Source: Beta vulgaris subsp. vulgaris (lineage: Eukaryota > Streptophyta > Magnoliopsida > Caryophyllales > Amaranthaceae). From it: a stretch of 64,000 nt of DNA. The notes beneath the pieces are model-generated. The model was not told the origin of the DNA. It did not search any database and saw nothing but the letters and a program-made list of their open reading frames with translations. The stretch covers positions 31,034,944 through 31,098,943 of the forward strand of contig NC_079209.1 of the NCBI RefSeq assembly GCF_026745355.1, written 5' to 3'. Positions 45,821-57,280 of the stretch are shown here, in pieces; within the stretch, counting starts at the first letter, position 1, and each line of letters opens with the position of its first letter. A program made the translations under genes and the position numbers.

Positions 45821-45849
45821 TAATGCTCCTGTATTTAACCCATATCAAA

Positions 45850-47650
45850 TATCTGTTGGAATACCTTAGTGATTGGGGTATTCTTTGGTCCCAACCACCC
45901 AATGTTCATAGAACAGGTTCGTTGTACGTATTTGAGTGTGATAAACACCGCAATGTTGATGGTTTAATTCTTCACCACGTTGTCATCATTGATGGTAGAG
46001 TTATCACCTTTAGAAGAGGGCACTGGACCATAGTTCCACAAGAACACAACACCTCACCTTCAACACTGCTAGGCTTTGGGTTAGGATAGTGGGTCTTCCA
46101 TTTGGTTTCCTGAACCAAGATTGGGTGCATGCAGTACTAAATCATGTGGGATATGTAGATCAAGTAGATACTACCAAGGATTCTTTCCTTCTGCAGCCGG
46201 AAGTGAGAGCTCTAGTGCTCATCGACCTTTCTCGTCCATTAATTTCAGGCAACTACCTTCCCCTTTATGATGTCCAGGTAATTTGGATTCACTTCAGGTA
46301 TGAGGAAGTTTTTAAGTTTTGTAAGCTTTGTGGTTGTGTAGGGCACTTTATTGTGTGTTGTTTTCTCCTCCTTTAGAAGCTTAAAGAAAGATTTACAACC
46401 GTCTTTCTGAGTTCAAAAGAAGTGGTCATAAGGTGTTACATGGTCTAAATGATGTTAAGTACTACACCAACCTTGTTATGGGTTCTCCGAACAGATTCAG
46501 GTTTAGGAATTCTCACCCAAATCTGTGGAGGAGGGATGAGCTCGATGCTTTCCTGGAGTCACCTATGCATATGAGACCTTTTGAAGACTCCTGCCTTCCT
46601 CTTACTCAAGTGATTATGATACTAGGGATGAATCTATGGATGAGGAAGACATGCATGAAGTTTCTAGGGCTCGGGAGGGTCAGACTCCTAATATGTCGAG
46701 TAATTTTAGGGCCACCCCTTCACCTCAAGTGTTGGTTACTAGATTGCCTGGAACTCGGTATGGTTTGGAGGGTGACCCTTATGGTCCTTTCTATTTGGCA
46801 AATGTAGCAGATTCAAGTGAGTTTTCTCGAGCCATGGATTCTCATACATTACCTGTTGGAAATCAGTCTGCTTACACCATCCCTAAAGTTCATCCTTTAC
46901 CACGTTTCTCCTCTTTGAACCCTAATTCTAAAATTGGAGAGTCTTCTAATGCTGGACAAACAAACTCTAGACCCACCCTATTTAAAACCCTAGGCATCAC
47001 TGAATTGGTTCAGTAAAGAGTTGATAACAATAACATGCATGTTTCACCATCCCAAAATACTATCCCTTCTCTTTCACATCCAATAGGTCTACTTAATGAC
47101 ATAGTTGCAAATCATCTCCCTCCAAACTCACCTATCTCCCCAAGATCAATTCTTGAAGTGGTTGCCCCTACAATTACACCTAGAACCTCATTTTTTAGTC
47201 AAGCAAGTTTAAGGCTTCGAAGGCTTCTACAAAATCCTGACAATCAAACTAGAGTTCACCCTAAGCTAGAATGTAGTTATCCCACCCCCTCAACCATGGT
47301 CCTCGTTTAGTGCTCCAGAAAACAACATGCCTTTAAATTATAATTGTGAGCATGACCCTATGAATACTCCTGTTCATAGTCGCGTTACACCTTATGTTAA
47401 CACTCATGTCAATAATACTAAGGAAGTAAATATTGTTCCACCTCAAAATGTTGTAACCTGGCAGAAGAAGAGAGTTCACAACTATCAGCTACATAACAGT
47501 ATTTCTGCTGGCAATTCACCCCTCCCAATCTCCCAGATGCTATCTACAATGACTGCATCTGGAAGAAGCGCAAGCTGCAGCTGCAGAATTGGGAAGTTAC
47601 GGGCGCGTTTAATATGTGGAAAAGTTGGATGGTGTGACTTTTTTGCTTCC
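45850..47650 (+). pseudogene. L1 LINE ORF1, zinc-knuckle nucleic-acid-binding protein (LINE-2)
   Basis: A DUF4283/zf-CCHC_4-like ORF1 in broken frames. Readable: YLSDWGILWSQPPNVHR, then GRVITFRRGHWTIVP, then LPFGFLNQDWVHAVLNHVGY, then ALVLIDLSRPLISG, and a CX2CX4HX4C knuckle (CKLCGCVGHFIVCC) at about 46320-46365. From 46370 the frame changes repeatedly and a Ser/Pro-rich C-terminal part follows to about 47650. ORF1 of plant L1 elements binds the element RNA. Confidence 0.75.
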
Positions 47651-47929
47651 TAAGGCAATTAGTGATGTGTAGCTGGCAACAAACTTGGGGGTCGAATCTA
47701 ATTTAGATTTTGAGATATCTTCTGTGAGAAAAAGATTAAATCATGAGTTAGAGGACTCCTTGTGTAATTCTAAGAAGCTGAAAGTGATGGATATGATGTC
47801 GACAGTTTCGTCTGATTCAATATCTTCGTCGATGGGCATGAATTGTGATGCTCACTGCTCTTTGATGTTAACTTTGTCCCCACCCGATGACTTGGCTAGC
47901 CATGTACATCCAACCAAGGATCCATGAAT

Positions 47930-49853
47930 GTTATCTTTGGAACTGTAGGGGTTTAAATGAGCCAGTTACACCTAAAGTTCCTTATGTAAACTGGCTCTTA
48001 ACTAGAAACAATCCTCTTTTTTTGTTTCTTAGCGAACCAAGATGAATGTAGATGATGTAGGTTTAATGATCTCCCTTCTTTTGTGTGTGGTCATGATGCA
48101 ATAGGTGCTAAAGGGGGTTTAGCTGTTTTTAGTTGAAGTAATTTAGATATCTCTTGTATTCTAGTTACTAAGAACTTTGTAGTTTGTAAGGTTACGGATG
48201 GTTCGGATTTGGATTGGTATGTTTTCTTTGTTTGTGGGGCGCCTCGTTATCACCATAGGCAAGTAGTGTGGGATCAAATTGTACATATTCTAATAAATAT
48301 AGATTGTTTTATAATCATAAGGGACTATAAACAATTAGACAATTTTGATGATAATAAGCTGGGGGGTTCTTCCATAATCAAAGGCTGGCAAACTTTTAAT
48401 AACCTCAAAGCTGATGCTTTTCTTCTAGATGTCCTCACTTCACTTGGACAAATAAAATACTTTCTCCTCGTTCCACAAAATGCTACTCAACTACGTCCTA
48501 TTGGTTTATGCAATATAATAAAGAGACTTAAAAGTTTCCTTCCAAGTATCATTAGTGATTACCAGCATGCCTTTGTGTCGGGTAGGCAAATGACAGATAA
48601 TATATTGATGAGTCATGAGTTAAGTAATAATATTTCTTCAAGGAAACACGAATCTAAAGCTTTGGTGGATCTTAAAAAGGGATCTAAATCATATGATAGA
48701 ATCGGCTGGAATTTTCTGTTTTTGTTCTTAAAGCTTATGGTTTTCCAGAGACTTGGATTAGATTGGTGAAGCAATCTACAACAATTATTACAAAGTTATG
48801 CTAAATGGAGCTCTTTCAAATAGCTTCTTGCCTAGTAGAGGTCTTCGTTAAGGTGATCCGCTTTCACCTTATTTATAATATTATTGGAATGGACGTGTTC
48901 TCCAGAATGCTTTCATTAGGACAAGATATTGGTCAATTTAAAGGGATAAAGGTCTCTAGAAGAAGTCTTGCTATCTCACATTTGTTTTTTGCGGATGATG
49001 TGATGATTTTTTTTCCAAGCTACTAATGTTGCTGCTATGAATATGAAGCCGAATTTTGTCATGTTCCAGGCCAAATGTTGTGAAAAAACTTCCATTAAGT
49101 TTTCTTCTAATGCTAGTTCCTTGCTCGGACAAAATATTAAGGATTGCTTGAATTACTCATAAGTGATGAATTTTCTCATCATCTTGGTGCACCAATTTAT
49201 TTGCATGGTTCTAAGAAACAACATTTTACTTTCCTCCTTGATAAATTTGCAGTAAAAATTGGTCAATGAAATTCTCTTAGATTATCTCAAGCTACAAAAT
49301 TGGTTTTTATCAATACCATTCTAGTAGCAATGATGTCTCATGTTATTTCCTGCTATAAACTACCAAAATCCATCTCGTCTTCCATTGATACTCTTATTAC
49401 AAGGTTTTGGTGGGCGGGTTCCTCTTCCAAAGGCATTCAATAAGTAAAAAGTTCCATCATTTATCTCCCAAAAGGAATGGGAGGTCTTAGAATTAGGGCT
49501 AAAACTTTGGTTAATAAATCTTTGCTAATGAAGAAAAAGGCTTGGTCAATCTTCTCGCAGCCCCACAATCTTCTTAGTAAAGTATTTAATACTTTGAGTC
49601 ATTTTCCTTTATTTCCGAAGGCTAGGGGGCACCATTATAGGTCTCACTCTTGGGGAGCTAAAAGTGTTGGCCATGCTGAAGTTTTACTTAAAAAATGCTA
49701 CAGTTAGAAGGTTGGTAATGGTCACAGTATTCGTATGTTTTTTGATCCATGGGTTCTAAATGTTATTCCGAAAGCTAACTCTTCAATCAATTTAGATCAA
49801 GCTCAATCTGCTATGGTTAATCATTTTATTGCTACGGATCCTTCTCCTAAATG
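47930..49853 (+). pseudogene. L1 LINE ORF2: endonuclease and reverse transcriptase (LINE-2)
   Basis: The endonuclease start reads WNCRGLNEP near 47940 and LFLFLSETK at about 48010-48040, with stops. RT follows: LRPIGLCNIIKR at 48490-48530, AFVSGRQMTDNILMSHEL, DLKKGSKSYDRIGW (degraded DFSKAYDR box), GDPL box near 48850, and the active site SHLFFADDVMIFF at 48980-49015, which is intact here. The C-terminal part reads GAPIYLHGSKK and GGLRIRAKTLVNKSLLMKK. The body between 48240 and 48480 is shortened. It is cut at about 49853 by Tat-2; a few codons may resume at 61669. Confidence 0.8.
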
Positions 49854-49858
49854 GAACA

Positions 49859-50471
49859 TATTGTGGCATGAAAAATCAACGGCTATGAGTGTGACACCTG
49901 GCCCCATCACAGCCCTACAAGTGGCACTTTTCTGCTATTATAAAGTACACGGACCAGAAGCTTGTATGGACTAAATTACATTTTTCTGAAATAAAGAAAG
50001 GTGTAATAGCCCTTCTTATGGCCCAATCTGTACTTAGGTCCAGTAAACACAAAAAACACCTTTTTATAAAGGGTGATGTGTACTCTCCAATCAGTGATCG
50101 CCACGTGTCATAGCATAATTGCTTAGCCAATCAGATGCTCCCAAATTAGGGTGACATCAAGGTACAACAGTCATTTTAGACACTATAAATAGGGGAAATG
50201 TACGTTTTTCAGAGCACAATACTGTTATTCTGCCGTAAATTCTCTCTCTCTACTTTCTCTTTCTAAAAGTTCCTTTTCTACTCCTGATACCTGACTTAAG
50301 CTTCGGAGGGGGAAATTCCACCCAAACCTCCAGGGTGGGTCCCTTTTTGCAGGTCTAAAGGCGGAGCTCAGGTTTGGGATTTGGGTCTAGATATTGTTGC
50401 ACAAGTTTTCTATAATTGAACCTACTGTTGGGGATAGTAGTATTTATTTACGAGTCTATCACTACGTAACA
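49859..50471 (+). repeat. Tat-2 5' LTR with TATA box
   Basis: It starts TATTGTGGCATG, where the 3' LTR has TGTTGTGG, so the canonical TG is mutated to TA. TATAAATA lies at 50184-50191. It ends CTACGTAACA. Contains a 16-bp segment (cacgtgtc-containing, near 50100) absent from the 3' LTR. Confidence 0.93.
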
Positions 50472-50473
50472 TT

Positions 50474-50490
50474 TGGCGTTGTCTGTGGGG
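50474..50490 (+). other. Tat-2 primer binding site
   Basis: TGGCGTTGTCTGTGGGG starts two bases after the LTR. It is like the Tat-1 PBS with one C-to-T change in the CpG (GCGCC to GCGTT). Confidence 0.8.
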
Positions 50491-50500
50491 AGATACAACA

Positions 50501-52158
50501 ATGACTGATTGTCACTCATCCAATGTTGCTAGGAATAGAAGTTTTGAGATTTGAGTGGAGGATACGGTGGATGATGAATGGCCACCTAGAGGAAGAGATA
50601 GGCCCCCTACTGTTGTTTGTCTCTCTGGACGGAGCAGGGAACCTGTCATTCAAGAAAATCCTGAGTGTCCAGTGACAGCTGCCCATCTGGAAATTGTCTT
50701 GATGACTTCCAGACCAGGATGGTCGCTTTCATGGAGGAGCAAATCAAAAATAACATGCTGTTTTTCCAGGTCAATCCAGACCAAGCCACTGTAGTACCTC
50801 CTAGGGGGCAGTCTCAAGAAGGCCGTCCAGGGATGAGCCGTCCAGGGAAGCAGCCAGCAATAAGTGAACCACAGAGAAAGATGGATTGGAAGTTGGTGGT
50901 CCGTCCTGGAGATAATAATCCTCGTAGTGGTCATAAGATGGAGACGGATGCGAGGGAGTATCTGGAGGCCAAGAAGGCAGCTGCTCTTCAGCGTTCGGCC
51001 TCAAGGTCTAGTCCTTACATGAAGGATTCTCCATTAAGACTCCCATCAAGAACTGAAGGAAGAAGTCAAAGACCTTCGGCTGTTCAGCCAAGGCAAGAAA
51101 AAACGGTTTTACAGCCTATGGTGTATAGGCATCAAGCCCTAGCTAACACCTCCTTTGATCCAGTGTTAAAAGAATATCGTTGGGAGCACATACCCACTAA
51201 GGGACATGCTGGGGCACTCAATATTAACTGGCCGACCCCATTCTCAGCTAGAATTATGGAGTCTCCCCCATTCCCAAAGGTTAAGCTACCCATGATAGAG
51301 CCTTTTAACAGCACCACAGATCCAGATGATCATCTATCAGCATACAAGCATCAGATTTATGTTCAAGCAGTTGATGATGCTACTTGGTGCAAGAATTTTC
51401 CAGCCACTCTGAAAAGAGTAGCTCAAAAATGGTTCAATAATCTTCCTCCTAACTTAGTGAATAATTTCACTAAGCTAAGTATCTTGTTTACTAGCCACTT
51501 TGTAGCAAACCGGCAGGAACAGAAGACCATCATGCATTTGGGTAAGATCATCGAAGGACCTAAAGAATCCCTAAGAAGTTTTGTGAAGAGATTCAACCTA
51601 GAAGCATTGTAGATCCATGACCTGAATGCAGGAGTGGCCTTTGACGCCTTCATCAGGGGTCTAAGGCCAAGAAGCTTTAAGTTTAATTTGCTGAAGAAGA
51701 AGATTTCTACTCTGATCGAAGCTCTTCGGGAGGCAGAGACATTCATCCATGCTACGGAAGTTTGTGCAGAACCAAAGCATGCGGAGGCAAAAAAGATTGA
51801 AGAAACAATTCAGCCTAAGAAGAGCATCCCAAAGAAAGCTGAAACTTGGGCAGTGACTTCGATGACAACGTCATCTAAGAGAAGCAAAAGAGCTGAACCA
51901 GCAACATCAGCTGAGCCTATAGAATTCAGCAAAGATCAGTACTCCATTCTTATGGAGATAAAAGATCAGTATGAGCTGAAAGCGCTAGCTGAAATCAAGA
52001 CTCCCTACAGAAATAGGGATAAAAGCAAGTATTGCCATTTCCGTAAGGATTGTGGCCACGAAACAAACGAATGTAAGCATTTGAAAAGAGCTTTGGAAGA
52101 TTTAGCTCGCAAAGGTAAGATGAACTCCTATCTACCTCAAGCAGGTAGAAAATTTTAG
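50501..52158 (+). pseudogene. Tat-2 gag
   Basis: ATG at 50501, ten bases after the PBS. A stop soon follows, and the main frame begins in the 50665 region. Gag core at 51290-51600: DPDDHLSAYKHQIYV, then VAQKWFNNLPPN, then LRSFVKRFNLEAL. A TAG at 51610-51612 interrupts; the same frame continues to 52158 (GLRPRSFKFNLLKK, then a knuckle-like CHFRKDCGHETNEC in which a usual His/Cys position is changed). Packaging protein of the element. Confidence 0.88.
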
Positions 52159-52289
52159 AAGAGAGATAATCGTCAAGGTCGAAGAAAGGAGGATGAAAGC
52201 ACTAGCAAAGATGTAGTGCTTATGATATCTGGAGGGCAGCAGGAGGTTCCACTAACCGCGACCATAAAAATTACATACGAGAACTCGGC

Positions 52290-52883
52290 CAGATAATGCT
52301 TACCAATCAGGCGGAGTTTGACCCTTTCTCTAAGGTTGTCGTCAGCGAGCTAGATCGCGGGAAGATAAGAACCCCCCATGACGACCCGTAGGTGGTGGAG
52401 ATGAAAATAGCAAACCTGAAAGTGAGACGAATTTTGATTGATACAGGGACTTCAACCGATATCATCAGTGCAGATTGTTTGTCAATATTAAAGTTCAATG
52501 AGAATGACTTGTTCCTAGTCCACCATCCCATCATTTTATTTAGGGGAGGAATAATCCACCCAACGGGAACTGTCACCTTGCCCGTCAGGGTAGGAGACAA
52601 AGAGGCCTCCAGGACACTGTTTGTTAAGTTCTTGGTGGTACGGGATTTGACATCTTACAATGTCATTCTCGGACGACCCACCTTGAACTACATCAAAGCT
52701 GTTATTGTAACCCATCTTATGCTAATGAAGTTTGAGTGCGATGGAGGGAAGATTGGATCCCTATATGGAGATCAGCAAGCAGCAAGAGAATGCTACCTCA
52801 CCACTTTAAAACCTTCATCATGGAAAAAAGAAAAATCAGAGCGAGGAAGGACGGGCCGAGAAGGTGAAAGGCCAGATAAGTGA
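52290..52883 (+). pseudogene. Tat-2 protease
   Basis: Aspartic protease with an intact active site ILIDTGTSTDII at 52431-52466 and the C-terminal motif YNVILGRPTLNYIKA at about 52660-52700. A TAG lies just before VVEMKIANL (52388-52390). Confidence 0.88.
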
Positions 52884-54114
52884 GTTAAAGAATGAAGTAG
52901 AAAGAACTCAAATGAAGGCCCCTCAGGTCAGCAAGCCGTCCATCCTTTTGCCAATCAAGAAGAGGAAATATCTGGCCATCAAAGAAGAAAAAGCTTCGTT
53001 AGAAGAAGTAATGGCCATCATGGGTATTGGGCTAGAACAACCAAAGCCAGTAGAAATGCCGGCTGAGATTTGTTTGGATGAAAGACGTCCGGAGAGGAAG
53101 CTAAAAATTGGGTCTGTTCTAGATCCTAATATCAAGGACGAATTGATCAAGGACGAATTGATCAAGCTAAAAATTGTGGTTGAGGAAATGTCGGGAATCG
53201 ATCCCGAAGTTGTCATTCTTAAGTTAAACATAAATCCAGGTCAAAAGCCAATTCGGCAGAAAAAGAGACACTTGGGTCCGGCTAGGAATCAAGCTGTTGA
53301 TTGAGAAGTACAGAAGCTGTTAAAATCAAAATTCATCCGGGAGACTTATTATCCAGAATGAATTGCTAATGTAGTCATGGTCCCCAAGCCAAACAGAACT
53401 TAGAGGATGTGTATGGACTACACTGATCTAAATAAGGCTTGTCTAAAGGACAACTTTCCTCTGCCCAAAATAGATCGGTTAGTAGATTCCACGGCGGGGC
53501 ATGCACTATTGAGCTTCATGGATGCTTATTCTGGTTTTCGTCAGATTCCAATGTGGCCAGAAGATCAGGACAAGACTTCATTTATCACTGAGAAAGGGCT
53601 CTATGGCTAGTTGAGGATGCCTTTCGGCCTTCGAAATGCGCCAGCTACCTTCCAACAGCTAATAAACACCGTCTTCTAGCAGTAGCTAGGGAGGAATATG
53701 GAGGCTTACATTGATGACATGATCGTCAAAAGGCGGAAGGAAGTAGATCATATGAAGGATCTTTGAGAAACATTCCTGACTCTTAGAAAATACAAGCTGA
53801 AGCTAAATCCGCAGAAATGCGTGTTTGGAGTGGTGGCCGGAAAGTTTTTGGGGTTCTTGGTCGACCAGAGAGGAATTGAAGCTAACTCTGATAAGATTCA
53901 AGAGATTCTAGACATGACATCTCCATCCAAAGTTAAGGAAGTTCAACGTCTGACAGGGTGCTTGGCAGCCCTAGGACGCTTTCTTTCTAAATCCGAAGAT
54001 AAATGTCATCACTTCTTCGCAATGATAAAAAAGAAAGCAATATTTGACTGGACAGAAGAGGCAGAGCAGGCTCTCCAGCAGGTTAAGAGCATCTCCGACA
54101 GTTGCCTCGATTGA
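52864..54114 (+). pseudogene. Tat-2 reverse transcriptase
   Basis: Same frame throughout, with about eight stops. Motifs: MDYTDLNKACLKDNFPLP, LLSFMDAYSGFRQI, MPFGLRNAPATFQQL, active site EAYIDDMIVK, GKFLGFLVDQRGIEAN, LTGCLAALGRFLSK. Several stops replace residues conserved in Tat-1: CGA to TGA before ETF, TGG to TAG before RMC. Confidence 0.9.
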
Positions 54115-55012
54115 TAAGTCCGGCCGAGCAGGAAAAGCTGTTTGTATATTTGGCTGTATCGCCGCATGCAATAAGCGATGTCCTCCTGGCGAAAGAGATT
54201 CAGTGCAAATTCTGGTCTATTTTGTAAGCTATGTACTAAAAGATGCCAAATGTAGATATTCGATCGTGGAGAAATTCGGCTTAGTCCTCATGGCCAGCCG
54301 GAAACTAAGGCCATACTTTCTGGTTCATAGTATCCTCATCTATACTGACCAGCCCCTAAAGCAAGTTCTGCACAAGATGGATGCTTCTAGGCGGATGCTA
54401 AAATGGGTTGTGGAGCTAAACATGTTTGACCTAGCATTTGAGCCCAGAAAAGCAATCAAAGGTCAAGCCTTAGCCGATTTCTTCGTGGAGCTTACTCGGC
54501 CTACGGGGGAATCCGTCCAAGATCCAGCAGAGGGAAGGCGACATTGGACCCTTATGGTGGATGGATCGTCCACTGCCAATGGCTACGGGGCTGGTATAAT
54601 CTTCCAATCACCAGAAGGGGACAAGTTTCAGTATGCAGTCAGATTTCAGTTCCAAGCTTCAAACAACAAAGCAGAATATGAGGCGCTACTAGCCGACATT
54701 AAAATGTGCAAAGCGGCAGGAGCTCTGAAAATTGAGGCAAAGACGGATTCCCTGCTGGTTGTCAGTCAAGTAAATGGTGACTTTGAATCTAAAGAGGCGT
54801 CCATGAGTAAATACATGAAGCTGATTCAAGAAGAAATAAAAACATTGAAGCAATTTGTGCTCGACCAGGTTCCAAGGTTTGAGAATCATCAAGCCGACGC
54901 TCTCTCAAAACTAGCCAGTTCGGCCGAAATGGATGTGCCGCAAACTGTGTTTTGGGAGGTAAAGCCGGCAAAGAGTATTGATCAAGAGCAAGCTCTGTTC
55001 CTCAGCCAATGA
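54044..55012 (+). pseudogene. Tat-2 RNase H and archaeal-type RNase H
   Basis: The first part, after a frame change near 54100, ends the retroviral-type RNase H (SYVLKDAKCRYSIVEKF, YTDQPLKQVL, ALADFFVEL). The second RNase H has acidic residues in LMVDGSS, KAEYEAL, KTDSLLVV and HQADALSKLAS. All four positions are conserved. Ends at a TGA before the integrase region. Confidence 0.9.
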
Positions 55013-55021
55013 AATGTCTGG

Positions 55022-56324
55022 ATGGACCCCATCATTAAATACAAGAAAATAGGACGCCTGCCCACATATCCCTTGGAAGCCAAGTATGTGAAGGCAAGGG
55101 ACAAGTGGTTCGAGCTGTGGGCTGAAACCTTGTACAAAAAGGTATTTAACCGGCGACTCCTAAAATGCATTACTAGAGAGAACGGCTTAGATGTCTTGAA
55201 AGAATTGCATGAGGGAGCTTGTGCCTCTCACATTGGGGGGAAGAACATTAGGAGAGAAGGCCTTAAGGACATGGTATTATTGGCCCACCTTAAAGGAGGA
55301 CGCTTTGCTCTATGCGAAGAAATGTGATAGTTGTCAAAGGCATGGAAATATGCATCAGAAGCCGTCTAACTATTTGACGCCAGTTCTTTTTCCCCTTCCT
55401 TTCGCCAAATAGGGAATGGATATCTTGGGGTCGTTTCCTATTGCGGCCGGCCAGAAGAAATTTGTGATAGTAGCAGTAGACTACTTCACTAAATGGGTCG
55501 AGGCTGAGGCTACGAGAGGGATCACCACTAATGATGTAAAAGGGTTTATCTGGAAGAACATCATTACAAGATTTGGTATGTCTCAGTCAATTGTCTTTGA
55601 CAATGGACCGCAGTTTGAGACACCTTAAGCTCAAAGAATGCTGGCTGGCCGATCAGGGCATTAAAGCTCACTTTGATGTCGTTGCTCATCCTCAGGCAAA
55701 TGGAAAAGTAGAAGCCTTCAACAAAATCCTCTCAAGCGGCATAAAAAAGAAGTTAGACAATGCCAAGGGATTATGGGTAGAAGAGTTACAGTTGGTTCTT
55801 TGGTCAATCAGAACGACGACCAAGAACTCGACTGCGGAAACCCCATTTATGCTTGTGTACGACTCGGAAGATGTTCTGCCTATTGAAATAGAAGAACCAA
55901 CTCTGTGAGTCATGCTTTATTCAGAGGAAGCCAACTGGGCTGCTCTTCGCACAACTTTGGATTAGGTTCCTGAAGTTAGGGGCAATGCTCTATTAAGAAT
56001 GCAGCTATATAAGCTACGAATGGCCCGAGAGTTTAACAAAAGAGTGGCTAGGCGGCCATTGAAGGTGGGAGATCTTGTCCTGCGAAAAATATGGAAGCGG
56101 TCGGCCAGGCTAAAGAAATGGGTAAGCTCACACCGAACTGGGAAGGGACTTACGGGATTGTCCAAGAAGTTCAAAGTGGCACCTTTCGTCTGGAAGCTAT
56201 GGGTGGTCGTCCTATTCGTCGGACGTGGAACTCAGACACTTTGAAAAAAAATACTACATCTGATGTAATTGGAAAGTGTAATTCTCTGCTAGCTAAGTGC
56301 CATAGTACATTAATGAAAAAGTAA
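55022..56324 (+). pseudogene. Tat-2 integrase
   Basis: Broken into pieces. Zinc finger: ELHEGACASHIGG, frameshift near 55240, then KKCDSCQRHGN. Core: first Asp in GMDILGSF, second in FDNGPQF, Glu in GKVEAFNK. C-terminal NWEGTYGIVQEVQSGTFRLE and RTWNSDTLKK at 56120-56250 after another frame change. Stops at TGG-to-TAG before GMDIL, and after PTL and TLD. The catalytic triad is present. Confidence 0.88.
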
Positions 56325-57280
56325 AAATGTATACATGTATCTTGGCTCCCAGCCAAGCAAAATTCATATAATACAAATCTACTTCCATACTATGAGTGTC
56401 TCTTTACTTGTTATGCCTTGCTATTTGATTAAGGGCACACACCATTGACCAAGCCGGTGGCCCAGAACAAATATTCAAAAAAGAACAGCAAAATATAAAC
56501 ACCTTCTATTAGGAGATCGGCCAACATGTCAAATCCTTTAAGGATTACACATGACGAAGACCACCAATTGATAAACTTATAAAGTTAAAATCAATCTCCT
56601 AAACGAAGGCGGGTGGAAATTAAGAAACTTTAGTAAAAGGGTCTTACTTTCCGTCCAAAGGCCACTCATTGTGATAACCACCTTAGTAAAGGAATAAGTT
56701 ATTGCAAGCTTTAACAAGGATGGACGGATTGCCACAATCCTAGATTATACTTTGCATAATTAATATACCACCATCAAGAATGGTCATTCTCCTTCTTAGA
56801 ACAAAGAAAATTACTAAAATTTCTTCGCCCAAGAAGGGGGGATACATATTAAATATACTAATGCAAGTAGCAAAACGTCCTTGAACAGAAAACCAAGCCT
56901 TGCTGCAACTTTGAGTAAAGTTCCGACGAACAACTCTAACATTTTAGGCTGAACTATTTTGGCACGTGGCGTTATTATTCTTATGATTGGATTAGACCGT
57001 CCATGATGGGATTGTCGGCATGTTCGGTAAAAAAATTTTCTTATAATTGGGAAAGTTATTTGGATTGGATTATCATGAGCAAAATGGAAATAAGAGACAA
57101 TAAGTGAAAAAAGAGATTCTCTTATAAAAATTAAAAGAAGATTACAACCTAGGCTAAAAGAAAAAAAAAACTGCTACGCTAAGTACAAAAGGCTTGCGGC
57201 TAAGATTGAAAAGAAAAAGAAAACCAAGTGTCCATCTCTGAGTCGACCTTCTCGTACTCTTCCTCGCCGTTTGAGGATTC
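56325..57280. other. Tat-2 spacer between integrase and antisense ORF
   Basis: About 950 bp, AT-rich, no supported ORF. It would hold the converging 3' ends of the gag-pol and antisense transcripts. Confidence 0.5.
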
